In this document: positions 1-7,377 of the stretch, piece by piece
Position numbering within the stretch: position 1 is the stretch's first letter
Layout: each line of letters starts with the position of its first letter
Source: Calothrix sp. NIES-4105
Lineage (GTDB): Bacteria > Cyanobacteriota > Cyanobacteriia > Cyanobacteriales > Nostocaceae
Length of the DNA: 64,000 nt
NCBI RefSeq assembly: GCF_002368415.1
Contig: NZ_AP018290.1
Span: forward strand, 62,001-126,000
Reading direction: 5' to 3'
Translations under genes and position numbers: made by a program
Notes under the pieces: generated by a model
Databases searched by the model: none
What the model saw: only the letters and a program-made list of their open reading frames with translations
What the model was told of the DNA's origin: nothing

Positions 1-258
1 AGCGCAGGTACTGGATGGACTGCCAGCTATGAGGCTGGATGTAGCATAGTTGGTGAACAACAAGGTCTACTTTTACATGATTGTGCGACTGCTACGGGTT
101 CATCAGGTGGTGCAATTATTGGGGTAATTGGTGGTGAGCCTTACATTGTCGCATTAAACAATGCGGAGAGAACAAATCCTCGTACTGGGCAGGGTATTAT
201 TAATTATGCGGTGAAAATTTCAACTATTGAGCAAGGTTTGAGTTTGAGTCGGAAATAG
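1..258 (+). CDS. Trypsin-like (V8-type) serine protease, C-terminal part
   Basis: This reading frame is open from the first base and ends with TAG at 256-258, so only the last 85 residues of the protein are present. They contain the GSSGGAI signature around residues 39-45, whose serine is the nucleophile of chymotrypsin-fold peptidases. A cysteine lies six residues before this motif, and a glycine-rich strand region (IIGVIGGEPYIVALNN) follows it, as in the V8/glutamyl-endopeptidase branch of family S1. The catalytic His and Asp, and any signal peptide, would lie outside the window. Family members are usually exported peptidases; export is inferred here. The next gene starts about 370 bases downstream. 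Confidence 0.7.
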   Translation, partial: SAGTGWTASYEAGCSIVGEQQGLLLHDCATATGSSGGAIIGVIGGEPYIVALNNAERTNPRTGQGIINYAVKISTIEQGLSLSRK

Positions 259-631
259 GTAGATTATGTAGATAGAATAAAACTGTATTGAGCCTCCGGT
301 AATAGCCAAAAACCTGCATTCGGGGGTTCAAAAATGTTTGTCTCGTTACCGTAAAAAGCTTTTATGAGTAGTCGCGTAGCATGTTAAGTGCCTGCTACAA
401 AACTTTAAAGATGCTGCATCAACTAGCACTGACTTTTTAAAAGCTTATCTCCAGTGGTGCATTTTATCTATCGGGTATTACATAGAAAAAGAGTTGTATT
501 TATTGCTCTTCTGTGGTGCGATGCCCCCTAAATCATCGAATTGGTACAAAGTGCATTCTTTGCAGGCGCCTTTAAAAATCTTTGACGCGCCTGTGTGAGA
601 AAATATTGTTTGTAGCGAAAGTTATTTTGGT
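259..631. other. Gene-free stretch with one dispersed-repeat copy
   Basis: No convincing gene. Positions 544-590 carry a partial copy of a local dispersed repeat that begins with GTACAAAGTGCA and is followed by GGCGCCTTTAAA. Fuller copies lie near 2253-2372 and 3448-3566. Confidence 0.5.
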
Positions 632-1006
632 ATGGGCGCCCATAATTTACTTAAAACCCCACACGGTTGGACGTGTAGTACATGTGGATGGCAGTGGAAA
701 AGCAAACCATCAACCGAATGTCCGGATGTACCGCGTTATGATTGGTGGTGGAATAAACCCGAAGCACCACCTGCGGGATATCGTCCAGTTCCTGATAATC
801 TTAAAACCAAAACTCAACTAGCATCGCTCAAACTTGAACCGCGTGATAAAGATAAACCAAATGGATGTATCTACTTGCAAGGTCAAACTCGATGGTTGTG
901 GTTGTACGATGTAAATAATACGGCGCCACTTCCAAAGAAAAAACGTCATTACAAAAGTGCATCCGAACGACGTATAACACTCATAAGCGCTTTTATTATG
1001 GGATAG
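632..1006 (+). CDS. Hypothetical protein with N-terminal CxxC cluster (possibly the 5' part of a frameshifted gene)
   Basis: The 124-residue product is not recognised. Residues 12-30 hold a Cys-rich patch (GWTCSTCGWQWKS followed by a third Cys), which suggests a small zinc-binding knuckle. The middle is rich in Trp and Pro. The segment NGCIYLQGQTRWLWLYD looks like a genuine folded core rather than noise. The frame closes at 1004-1006. The frame used by the next ORF is open from 987 onward and reads LLWDSGEIHTEVYKDVEIS before its first Met at 1161. The simplest explanation is a one- or two-base slip near 990, giving a single ancestral gene of about 260 residues. Two independent small genes cannot be excluded. 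Confidence 0.45.
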   Translation: MGAHNLLKTPHGWTCSTCGWQWKSKPSTECPDVPRYDWWWNKPEAPPAGYRPVPDNLKTKTQLASLKLEPRDKDKPNGCIYLQGQTRWLWLYDVNNTAPLPKKKRHYKSASERRITLISAFIMG

Positions 1007-1160
1007 TGGGGAGATACACACCGAAGTATATAAAGATGTTGAAATATCCGCATATGCTAGTTATAGAGATTGTGGATTTAAAAAGTCTAGTCAACTATCA
1101 GAGGAACGTAAACCTCATTTCTATGGTTTTTTATCAGAAGTTACATTAACTGGACTGACA

Positions 1161-1409
1161 ATGATACCGTTTGACTCAGAAATTAAAGCTGTTCTCAATA
1201 GAAGTGTAGGCAATCATCTTATAGCAATTGCTCATGGTAAAATATTAATTGATAAGTTATTTGATATTGGTATCAATAATGGAAATTATGAGAGCTTAGA
1301 ACAATTTGGTTCAGGGTTTATTATGACAGACCAAGCGGGTTATGGTTTCTGTTTGAAAAGACCGGATAGAGCAAGTATGACTATGGCTCAACGTCTAGCT
1401 TCTATGTAA
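1161..1409 (+). CDS. Hypothetical protein (possibly the 3' part of a frameshifted gene)
   Basis: The ORF encodes 82 residues of unknown family. The same frame is open upstream to 987 without an ATG, GTG or TTG, and the upstream peptide (SAYASYRDCGFKKSS, then EERKPHFYGFLSE) has normal protein composition. The coding region therefore probably extends left and was once continuous with the gene at 632. It ends about 30 bases before an XRE-type regulator gene on the same strand, so the two may be co-transcribed. A toxin-antitoxin-like pairing is possible from the arrangement only; no toxin motif is visible. Confidence 0.4.
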   Translation: MIPFDSEIKAVLNRSVGNHLIAIAHGKILIDKLFDIGINNGNYESLEQFGSGFIMTDQAGYGFCLKRPDRASMTMAQRLASM

Positions 1410-1439
1410 GGGAGGGGAAGTTATTGAGGAATAAATACT

Positions 1440-1778
1440 ATGAATAATCCACATATAGGCGCCGATGTTTTAAAATTTCTTGACTCTATTATTCCTGATA
1501 CACCGGAAATGCAAATTTTAGGTGAGCAGGAGAAAATGCGTATCATGCTTACCCAAGTGTTAAGAGACGCACGTTCAAGAAGCGGTATGACACATGAACA
1601 AATTGCGACAGTAATTAATAAAGATGTTGAGTGGGTCAAACGTGTGGAAGATTGTAATCACACAATGAGTGTAGATGATTTTGTGGCTTATATGCGTGCG
1701 TTAAATGCTAACTTTGAAATTACGGTTAGTCTACCAAATGGTTCTTCCATTAAGCTTGATAGTAGTGAAATTAAATGA
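1440..1778 (+). CDS. XRE-family helix-turn-helix protein
   Basis: The 112-residue protein has a helix-turn-helix around residues 38-75 (RDARSRSGMTHEQIATVIN, then KDVEWVKRVEDC). This is the Cro/C1-type layout seen in HigA-like antitoxins and small regulators. The N-terminal 35 residues are acidic and helical. The C-terminus (FEITVSLPNGSSIKL) looks like a short beta extension, common in antitoxins of this class. A GAGGA element about ten bases before the ATG supports the start. It lies 30 bases after the preceding ORF, and the pair may form one transcription unit. DNA binding is a family inference; the target is unknown. Confidence 0.65.
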   Translation: MNNPHIGADVLKFLDSIIPDTPEMQILGEQEKMRIMLTQVLRDARSRSGMTHEQIATVINKDVEWVKRVEDCNHTMSVDDFVAYMRALNANFEITVSLPNGSSIKLDSSEIK

Positions 1779-1908
1779 TTTATATAGTAATTGAGTAGCA
1801 TTCGTCAGTCGGCGCCGCATAGCAACGTTAATTAAAGCCTCGGCGCCGCTTCAAAATTTGAGACGCGCATTACTAGAAAGAAGCATCGTTATTAAGCACG
1901 GCGAAAAA

Positions 1909-2154
1909 CTACTTTGTTGAATGCAATGTAACATCCATCCACAGCCGCTTAGTATATTGAAAATTAATATGACTAATAAACCCATTCACCATTTCATCAT
2001 CTTCCCAGTGTTGAATAATACGTGGGATAAAAGATTCTACATCACTCTTAAGAGCCGAGGCTTGGTCTTTATGAAGAAGCTTGGCGTTTTCCTCCAATAC
2101 GTAGCGGAGTATTGCTATTGTCTCGGCTTGGTCTTGTAATGTTTGTGCATCCAT
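1909..2154 (-). CDS. Small acidic hypothetical protein
   Basis: The 81-residue product is not recognised. It is predicted mostly helical and acidic in its N-terminal half (DAQTLQDQAETIAILRYVLE), with an aromatic C-terminal third. A strong ribosome-binding site, GGAGGT, sits about nine bases before the ATG on the minus strand, which is the main reason to accept it as real. It stands alone, facing the XRE gene. No signal peptide or membrane segment is visible. Function unknown. Confidence 0.5.
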   Translation of the reverse strand: MDAQTLQDQAETIAILRYVLEENAKLLHKDQASALKSDVESFIPRIIQHWEDDEMVNGFISHINFQYTKRLWMDVTLHSTK

Positions 2155-2757
2155 TTTGAGCGTACCTCCAAGAAAGTAGATGAACCGATTATATTCGCTA
2201 TATTCTCTTAATTATCACCGATTCAGTTTAATTTTAACGCACAACCTGTTTTGCGGCGCCGTTACATCGGAAGTCCCGCGCTCTGAAATAAATCCCAAAC
2301 GTGGGTACAAAGTGCAATGGTAGGGAGGCGCCTTTAAATATTTTAGGCTGCGTTTTAAATCGCTACCTTATCTGCTGCATGTGCGTGTGTATCGTGCTGT
2401 CCACTCGGACAACTGCGCTCTGCTCAGGATTTAAGCGTGCAACTGCTACCTGTACCTGTAAAAATCAAAGTTATTTGATAGCCAAAGCCTTTCTTAATTT
2501 ACCGTGAAATCACTTAAATAAATATCATTATTAAAAGAATATATAAAGTTATGTTTGAATTCGGAAAAATCTGATATTTAAATTAGTATAAATACGTAAG
2601 AATTCCGAGCGTATCTTTTTTTGATTATTGCTGCTTTACATAATAGATATACCTAATGAAGTTTTGATTAATTCCGTTAAAATATCTACCCGTTGCTACA
2701 AAAGTAGAATAAGTTAGTATTCACACGGAAAACAAATAATAAGAAATACACATTAAT
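2155..2757. other. Intergenic region with dispersed-repeat copy
   Basis: No credible gene; the small ORF at 2301-2507 lies on repeat DNA and is Cys-rich noise. Positions 2253-2372 form a copy of a local repeat (GGCGCCGTT, about 50 bases, GTACAAAGTGCAAT, then GGCGCC and TTTAAATCGCT) that recurs at 3448-3566. The last 200 bases before 2758 are very AT-rich and probably contain the promoter of the PEP-CTERM gene. Confidence 0.5.
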
Positions 2758-3381
2758 ATGAAAGCTACTGCAATTGCTTGTCTCATTATCACTGGAATTG
2801 GAGCTACTGTTCTTGCAAATTCTGCACCCGCTCATGCTGCTGGCTTTCGCTCATGTACCACTAGCCAATTTAATATTGCAGATAATCTAACAGGTACATC
2901 TAGTTGCCAAGTTAGTAATGATTTTAACCAAGACTTTCTAAATAATAATAGTACAAGTACAGTCAACCAAGCTGGATTTTTTGATTTAACCAACTGGGTA
3001 TTCGGTGGCAAAATTGGTGAAAATTCTGGTTATGGTGGCACAGGTTCAGGACAGTTAGGAACTTGGGATATATCCAATGTGGTTCAAAACTCTTGGAACA
3101 ATGTCATGTTGGTCTTCAAGTCTGGACAAGGAACAAATCTTGTTGGTTATAAGGTTACTGATGGCATAACTTCTGGAAGCTGGAGTTCGCCCTTTGAAAA
3201 AGCTGCATTCAATTTTAATGGCAACGGTAGTAGAGATGTATCGCACGTTAGTGTTTACTATACCCAAGGCGCCAAACCACCAGTTACTTCGGTTCCAGAG
3301 CCAGGTACTATAGTTGCTTTAAGTTTAGTAGGTGGTTCAATATTAGTATCGCGTCGTAAAAACCAATTGATGAACCGCTAA
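2758..3381 (+). CDS. PEP-CTERM sorting-domain exported protein
   Basis: The 207-residue protein starts with a clear signal peptide (residues 1-27, ending APAHA-A). It finishes with the tripartite PEP-CTERM tag: VPEP at about residue 179, a hydrophobic stretch (IVALSLVGGSILV), then a basic cluster (SRRKNQ). In this system the tag directs export, and an exosortase then processes it; no exosortase gene is present in the window. The mature region is rich in Asn, Gly, Ser and Thr, with two cysteines near the start, and looks like a beta-rich surface or matrix protein. It is monocistronic. The body belongs to no family I recognise. Confidence 0.85.
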   Translation: MKATAIACLIITGIGATVLANSAPAHAAGFRSCTTSQFNIADNLTGTSSCQVSNDFNQDFLNNNSTSTVNQAGFFDLTNWVFGGKIGENSGYGGTGSGQLGTWDISNVVQNSWNNVMLVFKSGQGTNLVGYKVTDGITSGSWSSPFEKAAFNFNGNGSRDVSHVSVYYTQGAKPPVTSVPEPGTIVALSLVGGSILVSRRKNQLMNR

Positions 3382-3693
3382 TTAAATTGTCGGATAACAA
3401 TTTATCAAATTAATGTCGTTAAATTTTAACGAATTATATATGGGAGGGCGGCGCCGTTCCTACGAGAGTCCCTTATGATAAATTTTTCATCTCAGGGGTA
3501 CAAAGTGCAATATACGGCGCCTTCAAATATTTTGGACTGCGTTTTAAATCGCTGCCTTATCACTCGCGCGCGCGGGTATATCTCCAGTAAGCGTATAAGA
3601 GCTGCACGCGCAAATAAATCTATTTTATCCCCAAAATTCTCGTGATGGCTTTGTTGCTTCTATGTAGGCATTACAATAAATGAATATGTTTAA
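3382..3693. other. Intergenic region with dispersed-repeat copy
   Basis: Positions 3448-3566 are the third copy of the GGCGCC / GTACAAAGTGCA repeat seen at 544 and 2253. A run of alternating CG (TCGCGCGCGCGG) follows near 3566. No gene seen. Confidence 0.5.
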
Positions 3694-3966
3694 TTAGCAG
3701 TTACTAGTATAAACACACAGACCTAAAGCTTTCCAAGTTTGGGGTCCGACAATTCCATCTACAATAACTGTTGAATCGTGGTCGTTGCCTCTTTTTTGGA
3801 ATTCAATAACTGCATCCTCAGTTTTCTTACTAAAGAAACCATATTTTTGAAAGGTTTTTTGTAAAAGCTTGACTGAATCATCAGCGGTTTGATGATTGTC
3901 GTGGCGACGTAAAACGGGCATTGTGTCGCAATTTCTAAGTTGTTGTTGTTGGTTTAATGTTTGCAT
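3694..3966 (-). CDS. Small peptidoglycan-binding domain protein
   Basis: This 90-residue protein is a single PG_binding_1 domain. It shows the repeat hallmarks SVKLLQKTFQKYGF, then KKTEDAVIEFQKR, then VDGIVGPQTWKALG. The domain binds the cell-wall peptide in other proteins. There is no signal peptide. Instead there is a distinctive leader, MQTLNQQQQLRNCDTMPVLRR, nearly shared with the paralogue at 5293-5577 (MQTLNKEQLTECHRMPVLRR), so the two arose by duplication. It stands alone on the minus strand. How a wall-binding domain without an export signal works is unclear; the conserved leader may matter for targeting. Confidence 0.8.
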   Translation of the reverse strand: MQTLNQQQQLRNCDTMPVLRRHDNHQTADDSVKLLQKTFQKYGFFSKKTEDAVIEFQKRGNDHDSTVIVDGIVGPQTWKALGLCVYTSNC

Positions 3967-4151
3967 TTTGTATGTACCTGTGTTGTAGTTTGATTTACTT
4001 CTGACGTAGCATTTTTAGAAATTAGATGACTTGGAGGAGTAGTTGCGCGGTTCTTGACGCGCGGAGGTGGCAAGCGAAGGGGATAATAACTGTGGCAACT
4101 GCCTTTTAAAGTGCTTTTAACATAATTAATATATCGAGCGCGTGTTGTTAT

Positions 4152-4709
4152 TTAATATTTGACTTGGACACTCTGAAACTTATTACCTGATGGGGCACCA
4201 TCCGGATACATATCGAAAGCGAAAACGGGAGGTACAATGCTTAAAGGCGCGCTCAAATACGCACTCACAACTCCTTTTTTGTTTGTGTAAACATAGCCAA
4301 TTTGTTGCTTACACTTTAAGAAGACGTTGTACTTAGTGTTTGGAGTCCCATTAGTAAGTGATACTTTCATTTGGAGTTCACCATCATGAGGGTTTTTATT
4401 AAGATGAATAAATCCGCCTACATTATGATGTGAGCCAGATTTTTTAGTTACATCCGAGTTAACACAGTCTGAAGAATCTTGACGAATTAGTGAGACTTTG
4501 ATAGATGTGGAACCTCTTCCAGTTGCGGTTCGAGATTGACTTTCAGTTTCCGAGGGCGAACTATTATTCTGTGTAGTAGCTAAAATTTGGTTTGGGGTAG
4601 CTTCCATCAATTGAGCGTTAACAACACTCGCTTGTGTGAAACCATAGCTTATAACTGGACAAAGCGCACAAACAAGGAGAGCAGCCTTTAACAATAAGCG
4701 ATTAAACAT
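4152..4709 (-). CDS. Hypothetical secreted protein
   Basis: The 185-residue product begins with a signal peptide of about 30 residues (FNRLLLKAALLVCALCPVIS). A Ser/Thr/Gln-rich linker runs to about residue 70, followed by a beta-rich domain with three cysteines (SSDCVNSD, LKCKQQIGYVYTNKKG). The segment LTNGTPNTKYNVFLKC resembles the strand pattern of small extracytoplasmic beta-sandwich domains found in many cyanobacterial proteins of unknown role. It is not near any gene of known function and appears monocistronic. No catalytic motif is visible. Confidence 0.6.
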   Translation of the reverse strand: MFNRLLLKAALLVCALCPVISYGFTQASVVNAQLMEATPNQILATTQNNSSPSETESQSRTATGRGSTSIKVSLIRQDSSDCVNSDVTKKSGSHHNVGGFIHLNKNPHDGELQMKVSLTNGTPNTKYNVFLKCKQQIGYVYTNKKGVVSAYLSAPLSIVPPVFAFDMYPDGAPSGNKFQSVQVKY

Positions 4710-5292
4710 AATGTAATAGAGTTGGGTGAGTCACAAAGCCTTAATTTGAGAGGCTTTTGTGTTTGACACTCTTAATGTACTCCCTCTCGTAAAGCGGATC
4801 GATAACGATAAGTTTAGGAAAGTTATGGACTTGCCTTAAGGCATATTTTTAATAAAAGTTAAGGTCAACGATTTTCAACAACGCCTTTAGAACTGGGGGG
4901 CGCCTTTCTCAAGAGCGCACGTTACAAAGCGGACAAAAGCGCTTTGTACTCCTGAACCATTTTTTTCCGAAGCGAACATCATCGAGTCACAGGAGATGGC
5001 GAGATGCCGTTCTTGTTATGCCGTTAGGCACGCTCTAGAACAGCTTCTAAACATACCTGTATTACTCGTATTACTCATGTAATATCTATTAACCCGATTT
5101 TCTGCGCTCCGGCTACTCATAGCCCTATATTAGGACAACTATTATTAACATTATGACGCAATATAATCATGCCCGAAAATAGGTATAAATAAAAACCCCG
5201 ACTTGCTCTTAATTGAAGTCAGGGTTTTTAGTATTTAAGTTAATATTTGTTAAAACAGAATTTATGCGTACTTTGAAGCTGGTAAATATTAG
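4710..5292. other. Intergenic region
   Basis: Nothing coding recognised. It contains one GGCGCC near 4901 and the terminator-like hairpin at 5191-5229. The sequence around 4920-4950 loosely resembles an inverted piece of the GTACAAAG repeat, too weakly to claim. Confidence 0.4.
5191..5229 (-). terminator. Rho-independent-type terminator of the 5293-5577 gene
   Basis: AAAACCCCGACTT and AAGTCAGGGTTTT form a stem of about 12 pairs with one mismatch around an AT-rich loop. A-rich and T-rich flanks make it usable in both directions. It lies about 60 bases past the stop codon of the minus-strand gene at 5293-5577. Confidence 0.6.
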
Positions 5293-5577
5293 TTATGCGG
5301 TAATAATTATGCATGTGCCTAATGCTTGCCATGTCAGAGGACCAACTATTCCATCTACTGGAAATGAGGGGTCATGGCTTCTGCTTTGAAAGTCTTTGAC
5401 TGCATCTTCTGTTTTCTTACCAAAGAAACCATCAGCTTTTAATGAAGTGAAACCATAATGTTGTAAGCGTGTTTGTAAGACTTTTACAGCTTGCGAGGAT
5501 GTTTTTTGGTGGTCATCACGACGTAAAACTGGCATTCTGTGGCATTCTGTTAATTGTTCTTTATTTAGTGTCTGCAT
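5293..5577 (-). CDS. Small peptidoglycan-binding domain protein (paralogue of 3694-3966)
   Basis: The 94-residue protein is a single PG_binding_1 domain: AVKVLQTRLQHYGF, then DGFFGKKTEDAVKDFQ, then PVDGIVGPLTWQALG. This copy keeps the full ADGFFG turn that the 3694 paralogue has partly lost, so it is closer to the family consensus. The leader MQTLNKEQLTECHRMPVLRR is shared with the paralogue. There is no signal peptide or membrane segment. A terminator-like hairpin follows at 5191-5229. Peptidoglycan binding is a family property; the cellular role is not known. Confidence 0.8.
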   Translation of the reverse strand: MQTLNKEQLTECHRMPVLRRDDHQKTSSQAVKVLQTRLQHYGFTSLKADGFFGKKTEDAVKDFQSRSHDPSFPVDGIVGPLTWQALGTCIIITA

Positions 5578-6136
5578 ATCTGTAACTCCTAAAAGTTTTG
5601 TGGTTGAATTTACTTATGTTTTTAGATTCATGTGTGTTTTGTATGATTCCAGATTTTTCTTAAATTTTTTGATAAATGCTTACTGCGTAAGGGTTTTATG
5701 ATGGAGCGGCGCCACGTGAATGCTCCTATAACTGCAAAGTTTTTTATTATGAATGCGAGCGAAGTATGGTCAATTAAATCAAATAAAACCTTTATGTGGG
5801 GGACAAGGTGGGGGACAAGGTGGGGGACAAGCAAAACCTTACGAGCGCAGGACTTACAAGAGATGTCCCCCACCTTTTCTCAAAAAAATGATTCAACTCC
5901 AGAAAATAACAATCATATGCAAAATCAAACAATTTTCAAGAAATGATTAGGCTACTGGAAAAGCATGGAGGTAAAGAATAGGTTGAGCTGAGATACCAAC
6001 GAAAACGGTTCCGAGGCAATATTACAAGGATAGAATAAAATCCCCCAACAGAGCGAATTTCGGGGATTAAGGGTTAGGTTGACGATGTTTTAATGTTAAA
6101 AATAATACTTGTCCTACACTAGAAAATACCACTGTG
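5578..6136. other. Intergenic region with short tandem repeat
   Basis: ORFs drawn across this stretch are produced by the tandem repeat at 5796-5831 and are not believed. GGCGCC occurs near 5708. No gene seen. Confidence 0.4.
5796..5831. repeat. 12-bp tandem repeat, three copies
   Basis: Three perfect copies of GTGGGGGACAAG lie head to tail. A reverse-complement copy (GTCCCCCACCTT) follows at about 5865-5876, so the RNA could fold any one repeat against it. Confidence 0.8.
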
Positions 6137-6933
6137 CTAACCCAACCTTAATCCTTGCTCCCGCAAAACTTTATCAACCCAAGCAGCATCCTGAACTGAT
6201 AAGTTGGGCACCAGTTGGCGACTATAATCAAGTCTGAGGTCATATCCTCCTTGGTCATAGATTTCATGCACTAAATGAATGTAAATCAACCACGGGTTCT
6301 GTATCTTCTGAGCGCAAGGGTAAAGGAAACTGGGGAATTCTATCTGGGAGATTAAACGCATAAAATTCCGATGAAAGGACGAGTATCACTGCGGCTGACT
6401 AAAACGCGATAATTACTCTCAACTTTTGGACTCAAAATTGGCATTGGTTTTCCTTGACGAAGTAAATCAATTTCTACCAAATGAGTGGAACTACTAAACA
6501 CACTTTGCCGAAACGTTTCGTATTGTAGGCGCCCAACGGCTGATAGCTTATTCTTAGGCGAGAGAATCTCAATGGTTGTAACAACTTCCCCAGTTTCTAC
6601 TGAGCGAATTTCGTGCATAGCCCTCGGTTAAAATTTCTGGTAGGGGAATTGTTGCTTCTATTGGCTGTGCAGTCGCAGCAACAACAGCAACACTGGAATC
6701 AATAGTATTAGTCGCCTTTTGTACACGTTGTACCGAGACATCAGGAACACCAATTAGAAGAAATTCCTCTGGGCTGACTTGATAAACTCGCTCCTCAACG
6801 GCAACGATATACTTAGGTCGAATGTGGGGAGCGCTCGTCATTGGCAATCGCGGTAATCAATCTATGGTGAATACCCGACCATAAAGATGGATGCTCCAAA
6901 TAGGGATTCATTCGGTGGAAAGGGAGAAGGCAT
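6137..6933 (-). pseudogene. Frameshifted DUF4058 family gene
   Basis: Reading the minus strand from the ATG at 6933 gives MPSPFPP, then, after a shift, the DUF4058 opening (NPYLEHPSLWSGIHHRLITAI). The frame changes again before APHIRPKYIVAVEERVYQ, near 6610 (EIRSVETGEVVTTIEILSP), and near 6360-6280 (FNLPDRIPQFPLPLRSED, then HLVHEIYDQGGYDLRLDY). Joined, the pieces cover the whole family from start to the C-terminal WVDKVLREQGLR in the expected order and total length of about 260 residues. At least four frameshifts are needed, so the gene is dead. DUF4058 proteins are common multi-copy cyanobacterial proteins of unknown function. Confidence 0.85.
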
Positions 6934-7377
6934 AGTTGATTCCCTTATATATATTGCCTATAAGCAGGCTAGCAAACATTATTTTATTCTACAATAGCTG
7001 AAGAGTTACACTTTAAACAAAAAACCCAGCCTCTACTTGAGAGACGTTTGCGCCATATCATGTCATGTTTTAACCAATAGCAATAAATAATTACGCAGAT
7101 ACTTCCCCAAGGTTAACTTTGACTACCTTGTTTTTTTCAGCTTGCGACTTAGGTAATGTCAAGTTTAAAATACCGTCTTTATATTCTGCGGTTACGGCAG
7201 TGTTTTGGACGCGCGCACGTAGGGCAAAGAGAAATTTTTATTTAACACCAATGTCTACGCTTGCGTTATCTTGACCTATTCTGTTTGCTAACTGCTACTT
7301 CGTCTCAACTACACAAATGTAACAAAATTGCTATAATTTTAGTCCCTTAGTTTGTTTTTATAATTTCTGCCATAATA
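6934..7377. other. Intergenic region with Hsp20 remnant
   Basis: Apart from the Hsp20 remnant at 7091-7225 described separately, nothing coding is seen. The last 100 bases are AT-rich and probably include the promoter of the prolyl oligopeptidase gene. Confidence 0.4.
7091..7225 (-). pseudogene. Remnant of a small heat-shock protein gene (Hsp20/alpha-crystallin), C-terminal end
   Basis: On the minus strand the sequence reads ARVQNTAVTAEYKDGILNLT, then LPKSQAEKNKVVKVNL, ending in TAA at 7093-7091. This is the last part of the alpha-crystallin domain and the C-terminal tail of a cyanobacterial HspA-type chaperone. Upstream the same frame meets TAA within a few codons, and no start is present, so about two thirds of the gene is missing or scrambled. 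The family is cytosolic and prevents aggregation under heat or oxidative stress. This copy cannot make a working protein. Confidence 0.75.

Noticed and set aside
2301-2507. 68-residue ORF
   Set aside because: It lies on a dispersed repeat, has Cys-rich noise composition and no ribosome-binding site.
5698-5950. Two overlapping ORFs with WGTRWGT or GGQGGGQ repeats
   Set aside because: Produced by the 12-base tandem repeat being open in several frames.
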